The translations under genes were made by a program, and so were the position numbers. From Oscillatoria salina IIICB1 (GTDB taxonomy: Bacteria > Cyanobacteriota > Cyanobacteriia > Cyanobacteriales > SIO1D9), in NCBI RefSeq assembly GCF_020144665.1, contig NZ_JAAHBQ010000163.1:62001-126000 (forward strand): a DNA stretch of 64,000 nt, given 5' to 3'. Every line of letters begins with the position of its first letter. The stretch's first letter is position 1. A model generated the notes under the pieces. That model was not told where the DNA came from. It searched no databases and saw nothing but the letters and a program-made list of their open reading frames with translations. Of the stretch, positions 43,736-52,367 are shown piece after piece.

Positions 43736-44176
43736 ATGACCAGTAATCAGTGGAATAATTTTTTACACTCTACTCAAGGAAGATATAAGACTATTCAGCA
43801 AGCTAGCCTTGCTTACAGATTTAGAAATATACGAGGAGCTACTTACGATCGCGTCATTGAGTGTATTCCCCAAAATGCAACTAGACGATCTCTGTTGCCT
43901 ATTCCTGGTAAGGTTACTCAAGGAGTAGAATATAAATGGAGAGATCGCCAGGATAACACAATTAGAGTTCGTATTCACGGACCCGATCCTTCTGCTCCTT
44001 TAGGAAGTAATGCACGTTGTGGCTGGGTGGTTCGGGTTCAAATAGCTGGTAGATGGCTAGACTACAAGGGAAACTTCCATCATCGCAACATCCATAATCA
44101 AAGTAGTCCATACTACGATGCTAAAGCGGTAAACGATACCCACATTCCTATCCAAAGTCCCACAGGTTTTATATAA
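43736..44176 (+). CDS. Stand-alone polymorphic toxin domain (Ntox30-like)
   Basis: About 146 residues from the ATG at 43736 (a TTG at 43712 is less likely). The C-terminal half carries the pattern I associate with bacterial toxin type 30: YKWRDRQDNTIRVRIHGPDP, then SAPLGSNARCGWVVRVQIAG, and SPYYDAKAVNDTHIPI. Its conserved His, Asp and Arg residues suggest a nuclease, though the family mechanism is not proven. Usually this domain is the C-terminal tail of a large secreted protein; here it has no delivery domains or signal peptide, so it may be a displaced tail. A small HEAT-type gene follows after about 20 bases. Confidence 0.75.
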   Translation: MTSNQWNNFLHSTQGRYKTIQQASLAYRFRNIRGATYDRVIECIPQNATRRSLLPIPGKVTQGVEYKWRDRQDNTIRVRIHGPDPSAPLGSNARCGWVVRVQIAGRWLDYKGNFHHRNIHNQSSPYYDAKAVNDTHIPIQSPTGFI

Positions 44177-44201
44177 AAAAGTTAGAGGAGTTTTGGTGGT
44201 T

Positions 44202-44627
44202 ATGCTGAATTTTATTACTAATCAGCCTAAACAAAGAAACATAATAAAACAAACTGAACGACTTCAAGCTGCCGCAGAATTAAGCGATCGCTTAGAGTTC
44301 GGTGACTGGGATAATGAAGAATATGCCCAAATTCTTGAGAAAGTAGCTAAAGTGGCTGCACAAGAGCAAGATAATGAAATTAGAGAAACTTTGCTCAACG
44401 GAATGGCAAATGCACTTTCACAAAGAGATTGTCATCGTCAGCTAAATTTGGAACCTTTAGTAGAAATAATTAGTAAAGTTGAGGGAGATTGTTTGCTCCA
44501 TATTATCGATATTTTGGGACTATCAAGAAATATAGTCTACGCGCCATCTCTCAAGCTACTATTGCAACATTCTAATCCGGAAATTCGAGAAAATGCTGCT
44601 ATTGCTTTGAGGGAAATGGGAGATTAG
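44202..44627 (+). CDS. Small HEAT-repeat protein, candidate immunity partner
   Basis: About 141 residues (ATG 44202; GTG 44196 is possible, both behind the strong GAGGAG at 44185-44190). It is all-helical with HEAT-like repeats (NEEYAQILEKVAKVAAQEQD, NPEIRENAAIALREMGD). It lies directly behind the Ntox30-like gene on the same strand and converges with the nuclease-translocase gene, ending eight bases from it. HEAT-type immunity proteins are common partners of polymorphic toxins, so neutralising the neighbour is a fair guess. Confidence 0.72.
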   Translation: MLNFITNQPKQRNIIKQTERLQAAAELSDRLEFGDWDNEEYAQILEKVAKVAAQEQDNEIRETLLNGMANALSQRDCHRQLNLEPLVEIISKVEGDCLLHIIDILGLSRNIVYAPSLKLLLQHSNPEIRENAAIALREMGD

Positions 44628-44635
44628 CGATCGCG

Positions 44636-47197
44636 CTATTCTGGTAATTTAATTGTAGGCGCAAATAAACTTTGCAAACGCTGCATTTCTGCGCCGCCCA
44701 GATACAATAAGTCTCCTTTCCCTAGCAAATACTTGGCTTCGGTTTGTTTTCCGCCTAAAATAATCGCTGAATCGGCTTCGCTGGCTGTACGCAGGGCGAC
44801 TCTTCCTGGTAAATTAGAGCGGATGATGGGTGTGACGATGTTGGCATCCGGGCGCTGAGTGGCGATAATTAAGTGAATTCCGGCGGCTCTTGCCATTGCT
44901 CCCAGGCGTTTGATACTATCTTCGAGTACCTTGCGGCTTTCTTTGTCGATCATGAAATCGGCGTATTCGTCGAAGATGCAAACAATTCTGGGTAAGGGAT
45001 TGACAGATTTCGAGTTATATGTATCAATAGATCCGCAACGAGAATTCTCGAAAAGTTGATAACGTCGCTCCATTTGGGAGACTAAATCTTCCATCAGGGA
45101 AATTGCGCGATCGCTATCTTTAACCATTGGTGAGTGTAACCAAGCCATGTCTGCAAATTCCGGAAATGTCACTCGTTTAGGATCGACAAGTGCAATTTGC
45201 AATTGTTCCGGTGTATGGCGATAAATTAGAGAGAGTAAAATACTGCGAAGAAATTCGCTTTTCCCGCTTCCTGTAGTTCCCCCAACTAAGAAATGACAAG
45301 TATTAGGATCGGATAAATTTGCTTCTATTAATTGTCCGTTTAAATCTACGCCAATCGCAATTTTGACGCTGGCATTATGCGCGTTTTGTTCGGATTTAAT
45401 GTAGTCATCAAAGCGAGCAATTTGGCGATCGCTTCGAGGAATATCAACGCTCACATAACCTGCTTGGGGTGCAATCATTGGCGGTTCTTTTGTTGCTAAT
45501 TGTACCTGTAAATCGTCAGTTAATCTCAGCAAAGAAGCAATTTTTACACCTAAATTTGGTTTCAGTTTGACGCGAATAAAAGCAGGTGCAGCCACAGCAC
45601 CCACAAGAGTAACATCAATATTATTATAAGATTGTAAAATAGTTACTAAATTTGACGCAAGATTGTCAACATCAACCTTTAGTTGAGAAGGTTCTGAAAC
45701 AACTAAATTTTCTTCTTTTGTGGGCGTATCTGCAACATTTTTCGCCGAATTTGTATCTCCAGAAAAATAATTTTGACACTTCTCTTGTTGGGGACAAATT
45801 TCGCATAAATGAAGCTGTGTTGTCTGCGGTGGCGGGTTGGGAGCATCTTTTTCCCATCTCAACCACGACTGCATTTGCTGTAACTTATAAGGAATTAACT
45901 CGTGAACTGTATTTTCTAACTCTTCCCAAGAATAATAATACTCTTTAAACTCTGGAAAAATGCAGTAAACGGCTGAATCAACTGGCACTTTTTTCTTTGC
46001 TTGCAGCATATAACTGTAGAGGGCTACTTGTGCTAATTGCGCTGAAGCATCCACAGGTTGATAAGTTTTGTATTCAACTACACCGAGGCGATGTTTACTG
46101 AAATCGAAGATTAAACTGTCGAGTTTACCAGTTAGCCTTTGCTGTGTTTTATCGGGCAGGGTAAAATAATGTTCTAGAGGTAATTCTTCAGCAATGAAAG
46201 TCCGAGTAATTACTTGTTCTCCACTCACATGATGGCGATTTTTTATTAATAATTCTGCCCAATGTTTAAATAATGTAATTAACCCTTGCCAAATTTCATT
46301 TAATGTGGCAGCGCGTTCTGGGCTTTCTTTACTCAGATGAGGTAAGAAAACTAACTCAAAAAATAGTTGTTGCATCTGCAAAGCAACATCTGCGACTCGT
46401 AAATTATTTGCTGATGATTTGAATAACTCTTTAAAACGCGGTTCCTGTTTAGCAATACTAATACATTCGTCAGCTAATTTATGGAAAGTTGTTCCCACAC
46501 CTTTCGTGCGATTTCGTGGTAAAAATAGTGTCCTCCCACCAAAATGTTGCTGTAAATAAAATAAGCGGGGACATTCAAAAGCAACTCGTACTTGAGTTAC
46601 ATTCAAAGAAGTATTTTCTGGTTGTTTAGTTTTGCTCATATTTTGTTTAATATTCGGCTTAGATAGTTCCAATAAACGGAGATGTACTTGAGCTAAATAA
46701 ACCGTATCCATCTTGGCATATTGTAGCTGTTTTTGGCTAAGAGGACGCAATCCCCAATCACTTGCTTGTTGCTCCGCATCTACATTAGCAAAACCGCAAA
46801 GTTCGCTTGCGAGAGTCTTTAATTTGAGGTTAGAAGTACCTAGGCTATGTTTGCCAATTTTGCGAGCTAATTTTAGGGTACAAGTGACATTTTTTGAGCG
46901 TCGTTTATCCAAATATCTCAAGTCAAAGCTAGCATTGTGAAACACTTTTTCGATTGCAGGATTTGCCATGATTTGCTGAATGAATTTATTCACCAAATCT
47001 GGCTTATTTAGGACATCTAATAAATAAGCACAATCTCCTGACAAATCTTGGCAATTTGCTAGCACTTGAATCAGGGAAAGTCGCGGATTAGGTGTATCCC
47101 AGTTCGCTATTTCTGTATCTAGCCACAGGATTTTTTCTGAAGCCAATTTGTTAATTTGCTTACAGATTTCATCGGCTTCTCTCAGGTACAATAACAT
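44636..47197 (-). CDS. DEDD exonuclease - Cas4-like Fe-S nuclease - FtsK/HerA translocase fusion
   Basis: An 853-residue three-part protein. (1) RNase D/DnaQ-type 3'-5' exonuclease, about 1-185: Asp27-x-Glu29, VFHNASFDLRYL, and YAKMDTVYLAQV. (2) PD-(D/E)XK nuclease of the Cas4/RecB type, about 195-485: TGKLDSLIFD and VVEYKT, with Cys209 before and Cys465, Cys468, Cys474 after the nuclease core, the four-cysteine pattern of Fe-S nucleases such as Cas4 and AddB. (3) FtsK-type motor, about 490-853: Walker A GGTTGSGKS (Lys646), Walker B IVCIFDEYADF, and ATQRPDANIVT. All catalytic motifs look intact. It should move along DNA and degrade it. It is the last gene of a tight operon. Confidence 0.88.
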   Translation of the reverse strand: MLLYLREADEICKQINKLASEKILWLDTEIANWDTPNPRLSLIQVLANCQDLSGDCAYLLDVLNKPDLVNKFIQQIMANPAIEKVFHNASFDLRYLDKRRSKNVTCTLKLARKIGKHSLGTSNLKLKTLASELCGFANVDAEQQASDWGLRPLSQKQLQYAKMDTVYLAQVHLRLLELSKPNIKQNMSKTKQPENTSLNVTQVRVAFECPRLFYLQQHFGGRTLFLPRNRTKGVGTTFHKLADECISIAKQEPRFKELFKSSANNLRVADVALQMQQLFFELVFLPHLSKESPERAATLNEIWQGLITLFKHWAELLIKNRHHVSGEQVITRTFIAEELPLEHYFTLPDKTQQRLTGKLDSLIFDFSKHRLGVVEYKTYQPVDASAQLAQVALYSYMLQAKKKVPVDSAVYCIFPEFKEYYYSWEELENTVHELIPYKLQQMQSWLRWEKDAPNPPPQTTQLHLCEICPQQEKCQNYFSGDTNSAKNVADTPTKEENLVVSEPSQLKVDVDNLASNLVTILQSYNNIDVTLVGAVAAPAFIRVKLKPNLGVKIASLLRLTDDLQVQLATKEPPMIAPQAGYVSVDIPRSDRQIARFDDYIKSEQNAHNASVKIAIGVDLNGQLIEANLSDPNTCHFLVGGTTGSGKSEFLRSILLSLIYRHTPEQLQIALVDPKRVTFPEFADMAWLHSPMVKDSDRAISLMEDLVSQMERRYQLFENSRCGSIDTYNSKSVNPLPRIVCIFDEYADFMIDKESRKVLEDSIKRLGAMARAAGIHLIIATQRPDANIVTPIIRSNLPGRVALRTASEADSAIILGGKQTEAKYLLGKGDLLYLGGAEMQRLQSLFAPTIKLPE

Positions 47198-47210
47198 TAA
47201 ATTTGCTTAA

Positions 47211-49238
47211 CTAGGGTTTGGGAAGGTAGACAATAAATTGTTGGTCTGATACTTTCTCAGGGTTATAAACTTTTAGTTGTTTTTCCTGACAAAGCTGGTC
47301 GATTATTTCGCTAATTTTGGCTTGCTCTAAGTCAGCGTAATTGTGTAGAGTTTTTTCTACTAAAGTCTTTCTCGCTAAGTAGCCTTGTGTCTTAGCAATA
47401 TTCAAGATAAATTCTTTAGTTTCTCGATCTTCTTTACCGTTATCATTGGTAGGTTCTTTCTCAGAAACAATTCCTAAATCCTGTAATAATTTACAGTCAT
47501 TAAAAATCTCTGCTTCACGAGTTAAAGTTTCTAATTCTTTTAAACTAATGGCTTTGTCATTAATTACCAATTCGTTACCCAAAGCCGAGTTTACTAAACT
47601 GTGATAAGTTGCTAGTTTGTGAACCGAAGTGAGATTTACTCGCAGGTGAGAATGTTCGGGATTAGAAAATATTTGTCGGTGAATTTGATTACCTGCTAAA
47701 CTAGGTTTCCCCAGACTTGCATTACGAATTAAGTATAACTTTTGGCAATCTTTGGTGTTAACTACTTTTTCGCAAGCTTTCATGACGCTGTAAAAAGTTT
47801 TCATGCTAGCATCTTCTGTCCAAACTATTCCTACTCTGCTGTTTTGTTGGGGATGTTGATAGCTAAAAGAATTGACACTACTTTTGCCGCTTAAAAGCTT
47901 AGGTTTGATTTCTTTTACTTCTAAAGCTGACAAAGCTTCTTGTAGCATTCGGATTAATTCGGGTGCTGCTATTAGGTTGAGTTTGCTAATCCGAGATTGA
48001 ATTTTTTTGTATTCTTGTTGCCAAATTAGTTGGAATTCAGCTATAGGATCTTTTTCTTTAGATTTGGGTAGCGACGTTGAGCCATTTTGATTATTTATAT
48101 TTTCAGGATAAACACCAATACCAATTAAACTGTCTTTATATTTTTGATATTCCTGTCTGGCTACAGCTAAAGCAATTCGAGGGAGAGTTTTCCCGCGAGG
48201 AAACTTCTCTTCAAGAAGCTTTCTCGAAAGAGGAAAAAGAGGATCTGCTTGCTTGGGTTGTGCTTGAGCGTGGAGAGGATAAAGACGAGCTTTCCAAAGG
48301 CTTTCGGCTTGGTCTAAGGTAATTGGTTTGAGGTTAAATAATCCCGCATTTACTCTGACTTTGTCAGCTGATTGAATACGAGATTCGTGCTGTCTCCAAG
48401 TATTAGTTACTAAACTAATAATAATCAAAAAACTGTTGAAATATTGGCTGTGAAGAGTGGAATTGACATTAAACAAAGGCTGTAAGTCAAGATGATTATC
48501 GTCTAGCCGAGGAATATTATCGAGTTGGTCAAAACACAAGACAATTGGCTGTGAGTCGCGAGAAATAAAGCCAAAGTTATTCAGAATATTTTTCGCAGCA
48601 TCTTCGCTGTTGTTGGAACTTTTTACACCTAAAAGTTGTAAATCTTCTTCATCCAAGTCATCGCCGCGTAACCATTCACAGGCAATTGGATGTAATTCTG
48701 GATTATTAAGGTGATAAAGCGCGTTGAAAAATTCTTTGGCATTATAAATATCAGTGGGATAAGTTGCTCGGAGATTGCGGATAAATGTCCGACGTTCACC
48801 GAAGATATTTTTTACCAAGCTGTTATTTCTTAAGGCAGATAAACTTCCTAGCCACAAAAGCAATTGGGATTCTTCTTGACCTTCAGGAATGTGGAGCAAA
48901 CTATCAACAGTTTGGCGAAGAATATGCCGCCAAATGTAGTCGCTATCGGGCCAAGGGTCAATGTAGGCGAAAAAGGCTTTGGGATTGAGTTGTTTTTTTA
49001 AGCGTCCTAAGAGATAACTTTTACCAGAACCTACGTCACCTGTAAGAATTAAGCTGCGGGGACGATTGTCTTTCGCAACTTGAGCGAGTAATTTTTCGAC
49101 AGTGGCGATCGCGTCCTGATGAATTGAGTTGACGTTTGTCTCTTCGTTTTGTTGTTCTCGCCAAAAGTTACTTGAGTAAAGGGTTGTGGAGTCAAAGGGA
49201 TTGACTTCCTGTTGGATAATTTCTTCGATAGATGGCAT
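47211..49238 (-). CDS. P-loop (AAA/STAND-like) ATPase of unknown function
   Basis: About 675 residues from the ATG at 49238 (a TTG at 49262 would add eight). Walker A is LTGDVGSGKS and Walker B IVLCFDQLDNI, both in the first half, in the style of ORC/Cdc6- or KAP/STAND-like ATPases. The C-terminal half (about 430-683) is mixed and ends in a winged-helix-like segment (RKTLVEKTLHNYADLEQAKI, EIIDQLCQEKQLKVYNPE). Its stop lies 13 bases before the nuclease-translocase start. A regulator or DNA loader for that enzyme is the simplest guess. I know no named family for it. Confidence 0.8.
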   Translation of the reverse strand: MPSIEEIIQQEVNPFDSTTLYSSNFWREQQNEETNVNSIHQDAIATVEKLLAQVAKDNRPRSLILTGDVGSGKSYLLGRLKKQLNPKAFFAYIDPWPDSDYIWRHILRQTVDSLLHIPEGQEESQLLLWLGSLSALRNNSLVKNIFGERRTFIRNLRATYPTDIYNAKEFFNALYHLNNPELHPIACEWLRGDDLDEEDLQLLGVKSSNNSEDAAKNILNNFGFISRDSQPIVLCFDQLDNIPRLDDNHLDLQPLFNVNSTLHSQYFNSFLIIISLVTNTWRQHESRIQSADKVRVNAGLFNLKPITLDQAESLWKARLYPLHAQAQPKQADPLFPLSRKLLEEKFPRGKTLPRIALAVARQEYQKYKDSLIGIGVYPENINNQNGSTSLPKSKEKDPIAEFQLIWQQEYKKIQSRISKLNLIAAPELIRMLQEALSALEVKEIKPKLLSGKSSVNSFSYQHPQQNSRVGIVWTEDASMKTFYSVMKACEKVVNTKDCQKLYLIRNASLGKPSLAGNQIHRQIFSNPEHSHLRVNLTSVHKLATYHSLVNSALGNELVINDKAISLKELETLTREAEIFNDCKLLQDLGIVSEKEPTNDNGKEDRETKEFILNIAKTQGYLARKTLVEKTLHNYADLEQAKISEIIDQLCQEKQLKVYNPEKVSDQQFIVYLPKP

Positions 49239-49289
49239 TTTTGACTGTGTGAGGGCTAACAAATTGACTACAAGTTGAGAGAGAAAATT

Positions 49290-50120
49290 TTAGTTGACGA
49301 TGATGAAAAATAATGGACCGCCTATATCTTGCGGAATTCCGGCTTGAACTTGTTCGGGGGTGTAAGAACTAACTTCTTGTAACGTACTCAATTGAATTTG
49401 GTCGTTTTTTTCGAGCCGATAAAGCGCTTCATCTAATTCTTCCCTAAAAAGAGGCGGTTGTAATTTCGATCGCAAGTGGAAAATTGGCAAGTAGTTATCT
49501 GTACCTAATGTGCGGTCTAATTCAGCGATCGCTTGTAGAATTTGCTCATCGCTCGGTTTGTCTGCAAAAGCAGGTAAACTTGGTTCAGTTCGTACTGCTG
49601 ATGACTGAGGTTTTTTCATCTGCTGACGGAAAAAGTTCAGGAAAATTGCCAACAAATCTTGTGTCAGGTTGGTATTTCCCGGACCACTGGGGTTGTATTC
49701 GTACAGTAAAAATTCTTTTCCTCGCTCTGTCAATCTCACTTCTTTGAGTTGGGTTTTGAGTGCGCTAATCAAACCTCGCTCAACTAAAGCTTGAATGACG
49801 CTTTGGCGGGTGTCGGTGGGAATTCTCGTGTCGCTAGGGTTAATTGTCCCTTTCGCACTGGCTTTGAGTGCTTTTAATTCGTCTTTGCTTAAAGGTAATT
49901 CCGCCGCATCTGCTTCGAGGAGAGCTTTTCCGGCAGGCTCAATTTTAAGTTTTGTAACTTCTTCGGGTGCTTCCACCAAATTAAGAGCGCGCAATTCGCG
50001 ACAAATTTTATCGCGTTCTGAGGCTCTTGTCCCAGAGGTCGGTTTGAGTTCGGTAATTGATGCTTGGTAGTCTGGTTTGCTAATTAGTCTCAGGAGAAAC
50101 TTGAGTTGTTTAACGTCCAT
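49290..50120 (-). CDS. Winged-helix protein, first gene of the nuclease-translocase operon
   Basis: A 276-residue protein apparently made of several winged-helix units: MDVKQLKFLLRLISKPDYQA with a following ALNLVEAPEEVTKLKIEPAG, then TRQSVIQALVERGLISALKT, then DNYLPIFHLRSKLQPPLFRE with LYRLEKNDQIQLSTLQEV. The end GIPQDIGGPLFFIIVN is strongly hydrophobic. No catalytic motif is visible. It may bind DNA or the ATPase encoded 27-51 bases downstream. Similar proteins occur in other cyanobacteria as I recall, but without known function. Confidence 0.75.
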   Translation of the reverse strand: MDVKQLKFLLRLISKPDYQASITELKPTSGTRASERDKICRELRALNLVEAPEEVTKLKIEPAGKALLEADAAELPLSKDELKALKASAKGTINPSDTRIPTDTRQSVIQALVERGLISALKTQLKEVRLTERGKEFLLYEYNPSGPGNTNLTQDLLAIFLNFFRQQMKKPQSSAVRTEPSLPAFADKPSDEQILQAIAELDRTLGTDNYLPIFHLRSKLQPPLFREELDEALYRLEKNDQIQLSTLQEVSSYTPEQVQAGIPQDIGGPLFFIIVN

Positions 50121-50198
50121 GCGATCGCCTTTGTAGTTATCCTTTCTAATCTAGCGCAGTGGCGATCGCCACTCTGCTAGTAACTACTTCTACTTACG

Positions 50199-51155
50199 TT
50201 AAGACGATTTTCCTCTCCGCAAAGTTTCAAAGGCTTTTTTTCTGATTCCTAACGGCAACCACGACAAAACTAACCCTGTTCTCGCTTTTGAGGGAGAGAA
50301 AGATTTACCTGCTTTAACTAATTCTCGTCCCGCTCGGGTTTCTCCAGTTTCAATTAAACGCAATCCTAACATTAATTGCGCTTCTGACAGCCGTTCTTGA
50401 CGAATTTTCTCTAGTTTTGCTGACTCGAATTGATAGTTTTTTAAATAGTTAATTTTATCTCTTAAATAAGGTATTGCTCGCTTGATTCCTTGTTGTTCGG
50501 CGTGAACCCGATATTCCATCAATTTTTCCGGAAGATAATAACCTCTTTTTCCTGCTAAGGCTAAACGGACAAATAAATCGTTATCTTCGCAATTTTGAAT
50601 ATTTGGTAGCATATAACCGACTTTTTGTAAAGTCGCGCGGCGAAATAAAGTTGCCCCAATTTGAAAGCTTTGTCTGACAAAAACAACTGTTAATAAATTT
50701 GCAACTATTCCCTCTGCGAGTTGACTTCTACCCCATTTTTGCGAGTTAATTTTGGTTGCTGATTCGTCCCGGAGATTATTAATATCAATTATCCAGTGAT
50801 CTGTCCCGACAAAATCCACTTCAGGGTGTGTATCTAGGATAGCACTGGTCTTAGCAAGAAATTCGGGCGTGAGGCGATCGTCGTCATCAAACTTAAGAAA
50901 ATACTCGCCAGTTGCAGCCGCAAAACCAGAGCGCATATTGTTACTTTTACCAATATTTTCCGCATGACGGATATAATTTACGCGATCGTCTTTTTCCTGA
51001 TAGCGAGACATTAACTTTGGGGTTTCATCCGAGGAACCATCATCACAAACAATTAATTCCCAGTCGGTAGTTGTTTGTTGGAAAACGCTTTCCAGCGCCG
51101 TTTTTAGCAAGTTAACACGATTAAAAGTTGGTATACATACACTTATTTTTGCCAT
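50199..51155 (-). CDS. Family 2 glycosyltransferase
   Basis: About 318 residues from the ATG at 51155, which opens on the classical GT2 start MAKISVCIPTFNRVNLLKTA; an upstream in-frame codon at 51182 adds nine unlikely residues. ELIVCDDGSSDETPKL and FDDDDRLTPEF provide the nucleotide- and metal-binding motifs (DDD). NCEDNDLFVRLALAG is the acceptor-side ED motif. It makes a polysaccharide or glycoconjugate bond of unknown type, and is adjacent to two more glycosyltransferase-like genes. Confidence 0.9.
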   Translation of the reverse strand: MAKISVCIPTFNRVNLLKTALESVFQQTTTDWELIVCDDGSSDETPKLMSRYQEKDDRVNYIRHAENIGKSNNMRSGFAAATGEYFLKFDDDDRLTPEFLAKTSAILDTHPEVDFVGTDHWIIDINNLRDESATKINSQKWGRSQLAEGIVANLLTVVFVRQSFQIGATLFRRATLQKVGYMLPNIQNCEDNDLFVRLALAGKRGYYLPEKLMEYRVHAEQQGIKRAIPYLRDKINYLKNYQFESAKLEKIRQERLSEAQLMLGLRLIETGETRAGRELVKAGKSFSPSKARTGLVLSWLPLGIRKKAFETLRRGKSS

Positions 51156-51192
51156 TTTATTTCTTGAAGCTAACCTCGTCAACTAGCAGTTT

Positions 51193-52233
51193 TTACCTAA
51201 ATCTCCTGAATTGATTATACATTTTCGCTTTTAATTTCCGTCCAAATTGATAAATCTTTTTCTTAGTTTTTTGAAGCAAGTTGGGATATTGGAATTTTTC
51301 AGGCTTATTTTCTGGTTCCTTAAGAAAGCGATAATGTAAGAATACATTTTTATGAGGAATGTCAACATCTTTTCCTTTGGCTAAATTGGTAAAATCCTGA
51401 TAAGGATAACCCATATAATGAATGCGATGAATCGGTTTTTGTCCTTGCTGATTATAAAGAATATTGTCAATATCGATCAAAGGATCTGCATTAGCACAGT
51501 TACCCGTGCGTTCTTGACTATTGGGACTAAGAGTGTAGTTGAAGATGGAACTTTCCGCACGTAAGGTTAAATAATTAAATAAAAAAACGTCATCCCACCA
51601 ACCTTTTTCATTAATCCAATTAATTTCTCGATCTGCAATTAGCTTTTTCTTGAAAGCGGCGATTTCGGTTGGAGAAAATAAACCTCGTTTAGAAGCAAAA
51701 AAACTGCCGCAATGTAGCTTAGATCTAATTTCTTCTGCTTGATAACTACTGACAGCCACAATCTGAGAGATATTTAAGGAAGCAAATGCTTCTGGTTTTT
51801 TGTGTTCCCAATCATCAAAGACAAAATCATAGGTATCTAGTTTGGCAAAAACATCATCTAGCGGTTTCATCGCTAAACTATCGCCATCATAAAAAACAAA
51901 TTTATCAAAATCACCATCAAAAGCTACAAATTTTCTTTGTAAATGTTGTTGATACCAAGGAGTAAGTTGCAAATTTTTTTCTTTTGCTCGAGGATGAACC
52001 GCCCAAACTTCCCGGGCAAAATCTTCCCAGCGTTGAATTGATTCAGTATTCTCAAAAAGAGTAACATTGGGGCGGGATGCTATTTCTTGTTTGACAAGTT
52101 CGAGGCGATCGTCGTAAGGAATTATACATATTGGGATTTGGCTACTGACGTTAACTTCGATACTGTTAAGGAGAGCAACAAGTTGGTCGTAAACATTATC
52201 GTTTGCGAGAGTATAAATTCCCTGAGAGGTCAT
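51193..52233 (-). CDS. GT-A-fold glycosyltransferase-like protein (Npun_R2821/R2823 type)
   Basis: About 346 residues from the ATG at 52233, which has AGGAG eight bases before it. MTSQGIYTLANDNVYDQLVA and FVFYDGDSLAMKPLDDVFAK, with a DGD metal motif, suggest a GT8-like GT-A fold; GGF-like and WWDDVFLFNYL segments follow. I recall the family name Npun_R2821/Npun_R2823 for such cyanobacterial proteins. Function is unknown; neighbours on both sides are glycosyltransferases, so it probably acts on the same glycan. Confidence 0.75.
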   Translation of the reverse strand: MTSQGIYTLANDNVYDQLVALLNSIEVNVSSQIPICIIPYDDRLELVKQEIASRPNVTLFENTESIQRWEDFAREVWAVHPRAKEKNLQLTPWYQQHLQRKFVAFDGDFDKFVFYDGDSLAMKPLDDVFAKLDTYDFVFDDWEHKKPEAFASLNISQIVAVSSYQAEEIRSKLHCGSFFASKRGLFSPTEIAAFKKKLIADREINWINEKGWWDDVFLFNYLTLRAESSIFNYTLSPNSQERTGNCANADPLIDIDNILYNQQGQKPIHRIHYMGYPYQDFTNLAKGKDVDIPHKNVFLHYRFLKEPENKPEKFQYPNLLQKTKKKIYQFGRKLKAKMYNQFRRFR

Positions 52234-52367
52234 AAAATACACTCCTGTTTGAAATATCTTGTAGCTATAGTAGCTCATCCGGGAAGAAAGCGCTAAAAAG
52301 GGTTATAAGCTGAAGTATTCTCTTCGAGCAGAGATAATCAAAAATTTGAGATTAGCGAGGAGTTGTG

